Source: Gaeumannomyces sp. JS-464
Lineage: Eukaryota > Ascomycota > Sordariomycetes > Magnaporthales > Magnaporthaceae
Length of the DNA: 64,000 bases
Direction of reading: 5' to 3'
Assembly: GCA_002197995.1 (NCBI GenBank)
Contig: NGZR01000004.1
Span: 1,302,001 to 1,366,000 of the forward strand
The position numbers and the translations under genes are program-made. Shown piece after piece: positions 22,361-34,816 of the stretch; position 1 is the first letter of the stretch; each line of letters begins with the position of its first letter. Below the pieces are notes generated by a model. The model saw only the letters and a list, made by a program, of their open reading frames with translations. It was not told the origin of the DNA and did not search any database.

Positions 22361-23238
22361 AAAAACAGGCTTAAAAAGTACCTAATTAAATGGAAAAAGT
22401 ACGGCTACGACAAAAACACGTGGAAAAAAAAAACGAACCTAAAAAATTACCAGGAAGTTTTTAAAAAGTACCATTAAAAGGTTTGGAAAAAAAAAGTTAA
22501 CTTTTATGCTAAAACTCGAGCTTCGACTCGAAACACCCGCATTAAAGTAAAAAACTTACTAAGCAAAGCTAAAAAATTTAAGTTATGCGCGACTTTAAAA
22601 TCGGCTTAACCCGGGAATAAAAGAAGGAAATCGGGAATTAGCGAACTTAAAAAAGCGGTAAGCGTTTAGTCGGCAGCCTTCCTAGCTTTTTTTCGCTTAA
22701 CCCGTTTTAATTCCTTTATAGCGTTAATACCGCGCCGAAACGCGCGCATTTTTTTTAAACCACATTTTTTTGCGTTTTTAAACGTTTAATGCGAGCGCTA
22801 ACAGCGAAAAGCTCCCGTTTTACGGCGCGGCGCTTTTCCTTTTTTACTTCCAGCTCGGCTTTTAACTTAGCGTATTGCTTTTTAATTTTTTAAAATTGCG
22901 TAAAAAAAGGGCTTAAAATGTTATAACCTAAGCGGTTTCGATTAAAGCACTTTACGCACCGCGATAAGTTTTAAAAAAAAGCTTCGCATTTTTCGCGTTT
23001 TAAAATTTCGTAATAAAAAAAAATAAAAAAGCATTTCGATAAGAAAAAAAAGGATTTAAATAAGTAAGTTTTTGCGTTAAAAGGTTTTTTTCGCAAAAGG
23101 ACGTTTTCGCACCCGGCCGGACATTTTATTAATTAAAAAAAGAAAAGAAATAGTAAAAAAGGAAAATACTTACCAATTATCGAAAAGCGGGGCAGTAAAT
23201 TATGGCTAAAAAGATTTAGCTTAAAAAAGGAAACCTAA

Positions 23239-23676
23239 TGTTATAACTAATATGTAAGCTTATAAAATATAAAGTGGAAAGGGTTTTAAACGGTGCTTTT
23301 ATCCCACTCGCGAATAAAAGTTACGTAACCAAACAAATTATTTAAAATCCAAAAGGGATTTGTGGATTTGTAAAAACTTAAAATAAAACGATAAATTTAA
23401 AAAGGGTTTATGGATTTGTAAAAATTTAAAACAAAGCTACAAATTCGAAAACCAGCAAAAGGAAAAAAAATCGTGTATAAAAAATGGATTTCCTACTGTT
23501 TTAAATAGCTTTAATTAAAACCTCGGCATTAGTTAATTTAAGTTAGCTTTTAGGCATCCCCTGGGGCAAGCAATTAAATTGTCCTTTAAGTTAATTTCGT
23601 ATCGCTAATAATTAGCAATACTGTTTTATCCACCCTTAAAGTGCCCTACTTTAAAAGCAAACCCTTAATTGTAACA
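23239..23676 (+). repeat. 3' LTR of gypsy A
   Basis: It starts TGTTATAACTAATATG directly after the CCTAA polypurine-side context shared by all gypsy copies here, and ends CTTAATTGTAACA. It is the reverse complement of the LTRs of elements B and C, which lie in the opposite orientation. Confidence 0.85.
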
Positions 23677-24763
23677 CTGGGAAAAAAGCTTATGCTATGC
23701 ACGACTACCAAACTAAGCCTAGCGTAATAACTTACGTACGAAAGGATTTAGGGCTACAGCTAGTCGCGGACCGGCCAGCTGGTAGCACACGGGATATACT
23801 GTGGCTTACTATCGCCGGGTGCACTTTTGTTAACATGTATAGGCCTAAAAAATCTTTTAAAAACTTCGCTAAACCTATTACTACGTTAGCGCCTAACAAT
23901 AAAATGCATTATAGCCGGGGATTTTAACGCATCGTCCCCGGCGTGGGACCCGGCCCGGGGTAATAGGAATAAAGGCCAAGATATAACCTAATGGGCTAAT
24001 ACTTATAGCCTTTTTCCTACTTACCAACCCAGGCTAACCTACGCACGATAAAAAAGGTGTGTTAAACTTTACCTTTTCTAACGCTTTATTAGCAACAGCG
24101 GAAATCGACCCTTTGCTAGCAACCAACTCGGACCACCGCACAATACGGATCGAGGTACTTAAACCTAATAAAGCCGCCCCGGACTGCCGGCGCATTACGC
24201 TGCCCGACGATAAACTTCCAATTTTGCAAACGCGGTGGCAATAGGTGCTGGCAGCTTACCCCTATTAACGAATTTGCACACCACCGATTACCTGGATAAA
24301 GCAGCCGAAGCGATAACAAGCTTACCAAAGGACGCGTTGGTTACTTTCGGCAAAAAGCTTAAAACTAAAAGGAAAGGCCAACCGTGGTGGAACGAAAAGT
24401 GCGCCAAAGTACAACGGGACCTTGCAAAAGCTATGGCAAAGGGCGGCCTTTAAACGGTGGAAGCACACGCTTTAAAAGCTACGGTCCGGGCGGCTAAAGG
24501 ATAGCATTGGCAAACGTGCTAAGGAAGTTAATTCCCCGGCAGCGTTATACCGTGCTGTAAAATGGCAAAAGCTTACGCCCGCCATACGGCTTCCCCTTTT
24601 AAATATCGACGGGGAGGTTATCGTGGCGCCAAAGGATAAAGCGGAAGCGTTAGGCCGAAAGATCCTCGGCAGGTTTACGGCGGAGGACGGCTTACAGGAG
24701 GACCCGCTATAACAAGGGGCCCTTTAAAAAACCGCACAACTCCTATGGAACCCCCACGTCCTT

Positions 24764-25093
24764 TTGGAGGAGTGCCGGAAGCACACTGTGGGCACGGCAA
24801 ACACGGCCCCGGGCGTGAACTCCTTATCGGTTAAGTTGCTTACAGCGGCATGGCCGGCAATAAAGGAATACGTTAAGGCCTTATTCGAGGCATGCTTTAA
24901 AGCTGGGCATTACCCAGCCCCTTTCCGCATCGCGGAGGTGGTAATGCTTAAAAGGCCAAACAAATCGGATATGACCGACCCGAAGTTTTACCGCCCGATA
25001 GCCCTATTGCCGTGCTTAGGGAAGGGGTTAAAACGTTTAGTAGCCTCGCGGATGGCCTCCCTCGCGCTGCAGCACGGGCTGATAGCGCTGTAA
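24764..25093 (+). pseudogene. LINE reverse-transcriptase fragment
   Basis: A 109-codon open segment within LINE copy 1 contains GVNSLSVKLLTAAWPAIK and FRPIALLP-like text (FYRPIALLPCLGKGLKRLVA), the palm/finger blocks of non-LTR reverse transcriptases. It ends at a stop; the catalytic region follows out of frame. Confidence 0.8.
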
Positions 25094-26423
25094 CACGCCG
25101 GGGCTACCCCTAAAAAGGCCGCCATTGATTTAACGGCATGCGTAGCCTACGAAGTGGAACGCGCATTTTAAAATCACAAAACGGCTGCCCTTGTTACCAT
25201 GGATGTATAAGTGGCGTTCGACGCCGTATTCCGCCGAAGGCTTTTTTAAAAACTGCTAAAACAAGGGTGGAACTTAACGTTAATACGATGGGTATTATCC
25301 TTCGCAAGCGGCAAACTGGTTAAAATGCGTTTGGAGGACGTTACGGCGCCCCCTTTTTCCCCGGACTGCGAATTACTTTAAGGGTTACCGGCTTTACCGG
25401 TGCTTTTTATGCTATATATGGCCGAAATCCTACTTAAAGCAAAAGCGGTTAGGTACGAATACGCGGATAATATAGGCATTTGCGTAACGGGCAACTCCCC
25501 GGAAAAGTGCTTCCGTAAAACAGGGGCTATAATAACGGAAATCCTACGTTAAGGCAGGGAAAACCACGTTGCTTTCGACCCGGGGAAGTGCGAGCTTATG
25601 CACTTTTCTAAGCGGAAAAATCCCACAACACCGGCGGTTACGGCGAAGGGCTTTACCATACGGCAAGCTGCAAAAGCTTTAAAAAAGGCTTAATTTTAAA
25701 GCCCATGTTAACAATAAGGCTGCAAAAGCCCAAAGCGTTGCTAACCACTTTCGAAGGCTTACCCATTCGGTAGGAGGGATATTAACGCATTCGGTTTATA
25801 AAGCCGTTACAACGGTTATAATCCCTACGGTTTTATACGGGGCCGAGGTGTGGTATAAGGGCAAATCCAAACCACACCCGTATAAGCCGGCACAGCAACA
25901 GCTTATTCGTTAAAGTTATTTAATCGAACGGGTTAATAAAGTTTTAACTGCGTTTTTCCAAGCAGTAGTACCAGCTTAGAAAACCATACCGATAAACGCT
26001 TTACATTACGAATCCGGCATCCCAAGCCCCGAAGCGCTTTTAAAACAAGTCCGCCTCCGTTTTTCGGCCCGTATTAATACGGTCCCGGAGGATTACCCCC
26101 TAACCGCAGCGGCTAAGCCGATTTTTAACGCCCGAAGGCCTAGGGCAGGCTTGCCCGGCAAGCTTACGACTTCGTTGCAAAAGACGGCCGGACTTCTCCC
26201 GGCGTGCACTCGCCCGGCCTACCTCCTTTACAAGTATACGGGGCTTACAGTAGCTACATAAGAAAAACAAGCAGCCGTTAAAGCATTTATAGCGTGGTTT
26301 CACACCCTCCCACTTACCAACGTTATAGTATATAGCGACGGGTCCAAAGCAAAAGATGGGGCAGTTGGATATGGTTGGGTAATCCACCAAGCCGGCCAAC
26401 GCAAACTTTCCGGGCACGGCAGG

Positions 26424-27023
26424 TTGGCGCACCCTGCGGAAGTATTCGACGGCGAAGCGGAAGGGGGCCGGATGGGCCTCCGTAAAGCCGTTTGGAGCTT
26501 CCGCAACTGCACTTTCCATTTGTGCCTTAATAACACTTCGGCAGCTAACGGCTTTTTAAGTACGGCCTTTAACAGCTTACAAGGGGCTTTTAAAAAGGTT
26601 TATTACTTTATGGATAAGCACCGCGTTTACGTACGATGGTCCCTAAGCCACATGGGGATCCCCGGGAACGAAAAGGCAAACGCCGAAGCAAAGTTGGGAT
26701 CGGCTTTACCGATACCCCAACACTCCAAACCAACGGTGGCCGGAGTAAAAGCCTTGGCCCGGAAAATAGCCCGGGACGCCCGGAACGCGTGGTTCGAGGA
26801 CAACTTTCCAACACGGTATAAGGTTATAAGCCTCCCGCCGGCATTACGGCACGCACTCGAAGCTTTACAACTGCACCGGAAGGTATTACAGCGGCTAATA
26901 GCCGCACGCACAAGGCACGGCGATTTCGATTGGTACCACCGCAAATTTAACCACGATAACGATAACCCGTGCCGGTGCGGGAGAAATAAGTCACCCTCCC
27001 CCTGCATTTTGCAAACTGGCTAG
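26424..27023 (+). pseudogene. LINE RNase H and C-terminal fragment
   Basis: A 199-codon open segment holds the second half of the RNase H domain (EAEGGRMGLRKAVW, then SHMGIPGNEKANAEAKLG) and the C-terminal Tad-type region ending with a CRCG zinc-like motif. The first RNase H aspartate lies upstream in the same frame region (near 26,335). It is the longest surviving reading frame of the LINE. Confidence 0.82.
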
Positions 27024-27636
27024 GGCAACGGAAAACAAATGGCCTATAGCAAACCCCGTCCCGGCTTTCGACAGGCCCGGGTACTGGAAACGGCTGTTGT
27101 AAATGCCTTTCCTTTTTGCCTCGTTCGTCGAGGTTACTAACTATTTCACTATCGCCGGGCGATAATAACGGGCTTTAACAAGCCTATGCACAACTTTTTC
27201 CCTTTTCTTTTATACCTTTTTTCTTTTGTATTTATTAATTTTAACCGGATTAATATTAAGCTCGTTGGTCCCCCGCACATCCGGCCGGGCCTAAAGGTGG
27301 TTTTAAAAACCTCCCCGCCTAAACCTGGCCTTACCCCTTTTCCGGCACACCCGCCGGCCGACAGCATTACTACCACCCGCAACGCTTACAGCGCCCCGGC
27401 GTTTACACGCCCTACTGCCGATCGCCCGCTCACTAACAAGGAGCGCCGGAACGCGGCCCGACCTCCGTGTGCCTTCGGGTTTAATTTGTTAGCCGCCTCG
27501 ATAGTAGCACTATAGCTTGGTGTAAATAAGCTTAAGTAGCGCTAGCACGTCGTATGCCTTTTGGGAGGCAGGGATTGGTAAATCCCGACTATACCGACGT
27601 TAAATAAACTTACTTACTCACTTACTTACTCGCAGG

Positions 27637-28130
27637 AAATAATGTTTCCCCGGCACGGAGGCTTTGGCACGGAAATTACCGGCTAGGCCGTTATGCACGG
27701 AGGTTGTGCAAGTTCCAAGTTAAATCCCGACTTTGGGATTTGCTTTGAACGATCGCACCCCGCGGTTTCCGACATGGGGTATATATATATATTAAGTAAA
27801 GCTTGTACGATAAGCCTTTTTTGTACTTAAAAGATGAACAGCTTTTAAAATATATAAACCCGAAAGCTTTTTTACTTTAAAAACCAGTACTGGCACGATT
27901 GCCACGAATAACAAGTAAAGGTCGTATATAAGCGAGTGGCGCACTTTAAAATTAAGTGTTAAACGCGTTTTTTAACACCCTTACTAACTTAGCTAATTTA
28001 AACCCAAATTTAACCAAAATTAAAAAGGTTATATTTAATTAAATAAAAAAAATTAATTTAATTTTCTTAAATTTTCTTATTACCTTTTTAAAATTAATTG
28101 CATATTGTTTATAATATATTACACAGTATT
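27637..28130. other. Unassigned insert between the LINE tail and gypsy B
   Basis: The first about 150 bases are GC-balanced and match no other sequence I can see in the window. A TA-repeat follows (27,780-27,793), then AT-rich sequence whose end (about 28,034-28,099) is an inverted copy of the bases just right of gypsy B. No coding capacity is visible. Confidence 0.5.
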
Positions 28131-28135
28131 ATAAC

Positions 28136-28577
28136 TGTTACAATTAAAAGTTTACTTTTAAAGTAAAGCATTTCGGGGGTGAACAGGATAATATCGTTAC
28201 GTTTGGGTGTAAAAAAACACGTAACTTAAAAAGACAATTTAATTGCTTGCTTTAAAAAATGCTTAGGAGCTAACTTAGGTTAACTAATGCCGAAGCTTTA
28301 ATTAAAACTATTTGGAACGGTAGGAAATTCATTTTTTATACACGATTTTTTTTCCTTTTGCTGGTTCCCGGATTTATAACTTTATTTTAAATTTTTACAA
28401 ATCCATAAATCCTTTTTAAATTTGTCGCTTTATTTTAAGTTTTTACAAATTTGTAAATCCTTTTTAAATTTTAAATAATTTATTTAATTACGTAACTTTT
28501 ATTTATAAATGGGGTAAAAGTACCGTTTAAAGCCTTTCCCACTTTATATTTTAAAGGTTTGCATGCTGGTTGTAACA
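28136..28577. repeat. Left LTR of gypsy B
   Basis: 442 bp, TGTTACAATTAAAAG to GCATGCTGGTTGTAACA, with canonical TG..CA ends. It contains two copies of an approximately 48-bp subrepeat (AAATCC..TTTTTAC type). As the element is reversed, this is its 3' LTR. Confidence 0.92.
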
Positions 28578-29380
28578 TTAGGTTTTTTTTTAAGCTAAAT
28601 CCTTTTAATTATACTTTGCTGCCCGCTTTTCGTTAATTAGTAAGTACTTTCTTTTTTACTATTTCCGTTCCCTTTTTTAATTAACGAAATGTTTAATCGA
28701 GTGCGAAAACGTTTTTTTGCGAAAAAAAAAACTTTTAACGTAAAAACCTGCTCGTTTAAATCCTTTTTTTTTTTAAAATGCTTTTTTATTCTTTTTATTA
28801 CGAAGTTTAAAGCGCGAAAAGTGCGAAACCTTTTTTAAAATTTATCGCGGTGCGTAAAGTGCTTTAATCGAACCGCTCGGGTTGTAACATTTTAAGCCCT
28901 TTTTTTTACGCAATTTCGAAAAATTGAAAAGCAACACGTTAAATTAAAAGCCAAATTAAACGCAAAAAAAAGGGTTACGTTGTAAAACGGGAGCTTTTCG
29001 CTATTAGCGCTCGCATTAAACGTTTAAAAACGCAAAAAAAATGTGGTTTAAAAAGAAAATGCGCGCGTTTCGGCGCGGTATTAACGTTAAAAAAGTTAAA
29101 ACAAGTCGAGCGAAAAAAGGTTAAGGAAGCTGCCGATTAAGCGCTTACCGCTTTTTTAAGTTCGCTGGTTCCCGGCTTTCCTCTTTTATTCCCCAGTTAA
29201 GCCGATTTCGAGGTCGCGCATAATTTAAATTTTTTAGCTTTGCTTTGTAAGTTTTTTACTTTAATGCGGGTATCCCGAGTTGGAGTTTAAGTTTTAACAC
29301 AAAGGTTAACTTTTTTTTAAAGCTTTCCGGTAGTACTTTTTAAAAGCTTCCGGTGCTTTTTTAAAGTTAGCTTTTCATTT

Positions 29381-29638
29381 TTAAATGCTTTTTTCAACTT
29401 CGTACTTTGCCCATTTAACCAAATAATGTTTAGTTTTGTTAATTACGTTTTTATTTAGGATTTTTTTAACTTCGTATTTTTGTTTTAAGTCGACCTTTAT
29501 TAACTTATCGCTTTTTATATTAAGTGGCGTAAATTTAAATAAGGAAACGTAAAAAACCAAGTGGGATTTTATAATCGGTGGTAGTTGGAATTTATAATTT
29601 ATATTCGAAACTTTTTTTAACATTTTAAAAAGTTCCAA
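29381..29638 (-). pseudogene. Gypsy B integrase end and chromodomain fragment
   Basis: An 85-codon open segment reading LKKVSNINYKFQLPPIIKSH and then KHYLVKWAKYE corresponds to the integrase C-terminal region and the start of the chromodomain, which in these elements guides insertion to heterochromatin. The conserved GHEENTW part is mutated. Confidence 0.8.
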
Positions 29639-32600
29639 TTTTTTATGGTTTAACTTATCGTTTAGTCGTTTTATTTTAATATTGCGTCGAAAAAAAATAA
29701 ACGCTATTTCCTTTTTTAAAAGTCGGTTTTTCGATTTTTTTATTTGCTTAAGTGGTTATATAATGCCGTAGCTTTTTTAGCTTTATTTAAAGTGTTTATG
29801 CAGTTTATTAAGTTCCGTTACTTATATATCCGCTAGTAAAGCATGTTTTCCTGCTTTAAATTCCTTGTACACCGTGGGCGTAAACCCGTAATTCGCATAA
29901 AACGGTGTAATTCCTATGCTTTTATAAATTAAATTGTTATAAGCGAATTAAACTATGGGAAATAATTATACTTAATTATTTTATTTATAATTAACGTAAT
30001 AACGTAAATATTGCTTTATAGTTTGGTTTATTCGCTTCGTTTATCCATTTATTTAAATGTAATAGGTATATAAAAAAAAGTGTATTGCTTTTAACCTATT
30101 CGTAAGCCTTTTTTAAAACTTGCTTATAAACAGTTTGTTTTTATTCGTAATTAAACGGTTCGGCGTGCCGTGTTTCGCTATTACGTGTTTAATAAAAACG
30201 GACGCTAGTTTTATAACGTCGCTGTTTTTTTATATAGTAAAAATAAGGTATATTTGGTAAGCTTATCCATTATTACTAATATATTATCGTATTTAACTTT
30301 AATTATTAGTTTTTTAAATTAGGAAAGTTTAATAACGAAATTTATAATAACTTTTTAATATACTTTGCTAAATGCTAGTAAAGGTTGTAAAAGCTTATAC
30401 GGCTTATACTTGCTAGCTTTATTTTTCGCATAGCTTTTGCAATTTTTTATTGCGTTTTATATTTCGGCTCGAGTTTTTACGAATTTATAATGTTATTATA
30501 ACCGTTTTTACGTTTTAACTACGCTTTAATAGCTATATGCTAATTAGTTATAAATTTGTTAAATTCTTTTAAGGTTTAAACCTTTTTTTATCGAACCGTT
30601 TTAACGAATATCCTTTATATCGGGATTAAAAATTAATTTGGTTTTTCCGTTAAAATTACCTGTATTTTTTTAAATATTACGATTTAATAGTTTAATCGTT
30701 AGCTTAAAGCATTCGCCCGGCCGTTTTTCGACATTTTTTAATACTTAATCCGGATATTATAATTTTGTAAAAATTCGCTTTAACGAATTTATCGTTTGTT
30801 TAAATTTTTGCTAATAGTAAAATGTGTTAAGTTTTTATAATTTATATATATTATAATTTAATATTTAGCTTTATAAAAGTGCGGTTACCATTTTTTAAAT
30901 CTTTAAATAATTGCTAATAGTTTTTTATCGTGGATTTAATAATTTAATTTAGGTTTATTTAAATTTTGTAAAAAATAACGTATAAAAATGCAACCGCTTT
31001 TAATCGTTTCGTTATTCGAGTTAAGTACTAATCGCGTAATTCGACGCGTTAATTTTAATTTTAAAAGGGTTTTTTAAATTTAAAAATGTTAACATTAGTT
31101 CGTTTATTATAATGTTTCGTAATTATTTAAAAGCTTTTTATTTTTACTTTCCTTAATAAAATTAGTGGTTATTTTTGGTAAAGTTTATAAATAGTATAGC
31201 GATTTTGCTATAATTACGGATAAACCGTTTGTAAAAGTTTAAAAATCCTAAAAACCTTCGTACTTTTATAACGTTTTTAAATGTAAGCCATTTTGTAACT
31301 TTTTTAACTTTTTAAAATTTATATAAACCCGTTTTCGTATAATTATAAACTTTATAAAAGTGATTTTTTATATGTACCATTTGTACTTTTTTAATTTAAT
31401 AAAAAGTTTTGCGTTAAATAGCTTTTAAAGCATTTCGTATACGTATTGCTTATATTTTCCATTATTTTTAAAAAAAACCAGGATATTATTTAAATACGCG
31501 AGGATAAAAACGTTAAAGCATTTTCGCAATACATTTAATTATTTTTTAAAACGTGGCTAATATATTAGTAAAATTAAAAGTTATTATTAAAAATTCGTAG
31601 CATTTAAACTTTATTTTAAAAGCTGTTAGCCACTTTTAACCTTTTTTAACCCGTATTAAACTGTAAGCTTTTCGTAAATTTAAAACCGTAAAATATTAGG
31701 CTTTACCGAGTTTATTTCGTAACTCGTTAATAAAAAGTAAAAAATATCAATTTTTAATCGTAGCTTCGTTTAACGAGTAGTAATCGACGCATATTCGCTT
31801 CGTCCCGTTTTTTTTTATAAAATCCCGTATTTTATTATAAAATTAAAAGGTTTAATATATTCTTTTCGTAGGTTTTTTTTTAATTATTTTTTAGCTTTTT
31901 TATTATTAAAAGCTAAATTAATACAGCTTTTAATATTTAAACTACGTGTTTAGTTTAAGTTTAATTTTAAAATTAAACGGTTTATATTTAAAAAGCACGA
32001 TTTTTAAGTTTTTTTTAAACAATTTTTCGTATTTATAATATTTTTCCAAAATATTCGCGAGCCGTTTTTTAATTTTAATTAAATCGTTTTAATCGCTTTT
32101 TATTTTAAATAGTTATATATTTGTTAATGCTAAATGTAAAAGTAAATTGTTAAGTTTTATTACCGTTATAACCTTTTTTTATTACTTTTAACGCTTACGG
32201 TTTAAAATTTGTAATTAGTAAACCGTTTTAATTACGTATAGGTTTTCCTTTTAAACTTAACCGTTAGTTTAATTTATCCTTAAGTTATTCTTTTTAAACT
32301 AAAGGATTTCGAAAATAACATTTTTTTTTTATATTTAACTTGTTTAATATAATAATAACATTTTTTTATTTTAAATGCGTAATGTTACTAATCGTATTTT
32401 TTAATCGATTTATTTTTTATAATAAGCGATAAATATTTTTTAACCGTTTTTAATTAATACGGTTAACGTTTCCGTTTTATAAGGATTTTATACCGTTTAA
32501 CCGTTTATAGCGATATATAATTATTTTATATTTCGCAATCAATTATTACCGTAACTTTTTTTTTAATATTTTATTCGAAAAGTTAATAAATTTTATAGTT

Positions 32601-34816
32601 AATTCGATTTTACCATTGCGAAAGTTTTTATCGGTTTTCGTTTTTTATTTTATACTTTCGGCTCGGGTGGTTTTTTTAATTTTTTAATAAAAAAAACGAA
32701 TACTATACGTTCGTTTTTTTATCCGGGTTAAACGGGATATACGCTCGCGTAATTCCCTAGTATTAAATTTTCGCCTTTTATGCTATATGCTTTTTGCATT
32801 TTATAATTTCGCATTTTTTTAATCGAGCGTTTTAATAACATATAGTATTAAATATCGTTCGTTAAGTTTAAAAACGGCGGTAAACTTGCCGATTTGGGCT
32901 GGTTCCGACCGTGGCAATTAAAATGCTAAACGGGGTTTAACTTTAAGCTTATTTCCTAATTTCCGTGGGAAAAAATCGTGCTTAAGTTTAAATCGTAAAT
33001 AAAACTTACATTTTTATAAATGCATTTCGCTTAAAAAAAGTGCAAATGTTTAAAATGTTTTAAATTAATGCTAAGGTGGTTTTCGGGGTTTAACGCAGCT
33101 TTGCTTGGTTCGCTTGCGTTATCGAACCGGTATTTAACATATTTAACCTCCTGCTAGTTGTTAAACTACCATAAAGGTTAACCGTTATTTCCGTTTGTTA
33201 AAATAACGTAATATAACGGTTTTTCAAGGTGTTTTAAAAATTTAACGTTTTAAAAACATTTTTAAACGTCGAAAAATGTAAAAGCGCGTTAAGCTTTTTA
33301 ATTTGCCCGGATTTCGCGGATTATAAGTATAAAAGTTACGTTGTTCGGGCTTTTTATTCGTTTTTAAAACTCGGTCGTTTTAAAGTTTTAACCGTTTTAA
33401 TTTACTTTCGCGTCTGTGTTTAAATTTTTAAGTTCGTAAAAAAATGGGTTTAACTTAAAAAATCCTTTTATCGAACCCCGCTTTTTTTTATATCGCTTGT
33501 TAAAATTGCCTTTTTTTATATTTCGCGGGGGATAGCGTTGTTTTCTCCTTTTAAGTTTTTAAGCCCGGAAATAACGCGCTATTTTCCTTTATTATCGTAT
33601 TCGACTTTTATAACTTTAAATATAGCGATATTTCGCGGTTTTTAAAAGTATTATCCGGTAACCTTTTTATTGGATTAGTATGTGGCATATAGTTCGTCGT
33701 AATAACATATCTAGTTAAACGTTAACCCGGGATATAGTTTTTCCATGGTCGGGCTTTTTTGCGTTCGTTAAAAGTTAACTTTTTAACGGTTATTATCCCG
33801 CTAAAAGCAATTTATTTTAATGTGGCCAGTTTAGCCGTATTTAAAGCATTTCCCGTTTTTCGAATTTTGCTTTTGCTTTTTTTATTACTTTTATTACTAG
33901 TAAGCGGCTTTCGCACAAAAGTTTATAAAGTTTAAATGCGTTTTATAAACCGTGGTAAATTGCTATTTAGCCTTTTTTTTAATTAGCTTTATTATTTTAT
34001 ACTATATTTTTAAAACCATATCTTTTTTTTTATTACCGTTCGTACAATTTATCGCTAATACGAACCGCGTTTTTAACGTAGTTCGTAAAAAACTCGGGGC
34101 GATTTTATTTCGCGAGTTTATTTTTTACGTTTTCGCGTAATCCGTTATAAAAATGCAATTTTAACGTAACGTCGTTTTAGTTAAGTTTAATGCTAATTCG
34201 GTAAAAATCCGCGGCGTATTTAACTGCGGCTTTTCGTTATTTAAAAGCTAGCAAGTTTTTTTAGCGATTTAAGTTTCGTCGATTATTTCGAACACTTTTT
34301 TAACCTTTTTTCCGAAGGTTTTAAAACTGGTAAAAATAATTTTAATAATTTTTTAGCTTTTTTTATACCTTTTAAAATAATTGCTTTAAATTGGTTAAAA
34401 CCATTTTTTCACTTTACCGTTTAACTTGGTAATAACGTAAGCGATTTTTTACTTTTCGCTTATAAATTGTTATTTGTAAAACTTAAAATAGCTTTTGCAT
34501 TCGGTAAAAAAACGTTTTAAATTTACTGTTTTTTTTTCGTAAAAGTTCGAAAACGGGAATTTGTACGCTCGGATTGCGATAAGTGCTTTAAAAAATACCA
34601 ATTTCGCAATAAATTGCTTTACTTTAGTTTAACCTTTAACGATTTCGTTTTTTATAAGTTTAAAAAAGCTAGCCGTGTTTGTGGCTTTTTTTAAATTGTA
34701 TTTAACACTGTTAAAAGTAAAAACCGTGGTTTTTTCCTTTTTAAGCTTTTTATTACTGCTTATTATAACTGCATTATTTTTTCTTTTAGCGAAGTGTTAA
34801 ATAGGATTAGTTAAAA

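Larger units (their letters stand above)
19685..23676 (+). mobile_element. Gypsy element A, 5'-truncated and heavily mutated, with 3' LTR
   Basis: The element reads on the plus strand. It begins inside reverse transcriptase (decayed version of the IR..GDEWKTAFRT..G.FEYLVMPFGLTNAPATFQ block, 19,690-19,810), passes integrase (relic of VIIDKLIKYALF near 21,083) and the capsid-proximal GPFK..SNVNYKLRLP segment near 21,745, and ends in a chromodomain (YLIKWKKYGYDKNTW at about 22,380-22,430). The 3' LTR is 23,239-23,676. Stops occur every few codons, and C-to-T/G-to-A type decay at CpA fits RIP. A solo LTR interrupts the chromodomain. No 5' LTR, gag or protease is present. Confidence 0.85.
23677..27636 (+). 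mobile_element. Tad-like LINE, 5'-truncated (copy 1)
   Basis: It reads on the plus strand. The endonuclease C-terminal half starts the copy (VITYVRKDLGLQLVADRP at 23,715; GDFNAS..AWDP near 23,915). Reverse transcriptase follows (24,764-25,500, with a mutated YADN in place of YADD near 25,457), then RNase H (VIVYSDGSKAKDGAVGYGW near 26,325) and a 3' untranslated tail ending in a TTAC simple repeat (27,605-27,636). ORF1 and the start of the endonuclease are missing where gypsy A's LTR ends. It is much less AT-mutated than the flanking gypsy copies but has many stops and frameshifts, so it is not active. Confidence 0.87.

Noticed and set aside
27605..27636. CRISPR-like short repeats (CTTACTTACTCACTTACTTACT)
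   Set aside because: It is the simple-sequence tail of the LINE, recurring at the end of copy 2; there are no spacers.
33952..34140. Hydrophobic 62-codon plus-strand ORF, apparently a membrane peptide
   Set aside because: It lies antisense to gypsy B gag; Phe/Ile/Leu richness follows from AT-rich codons.
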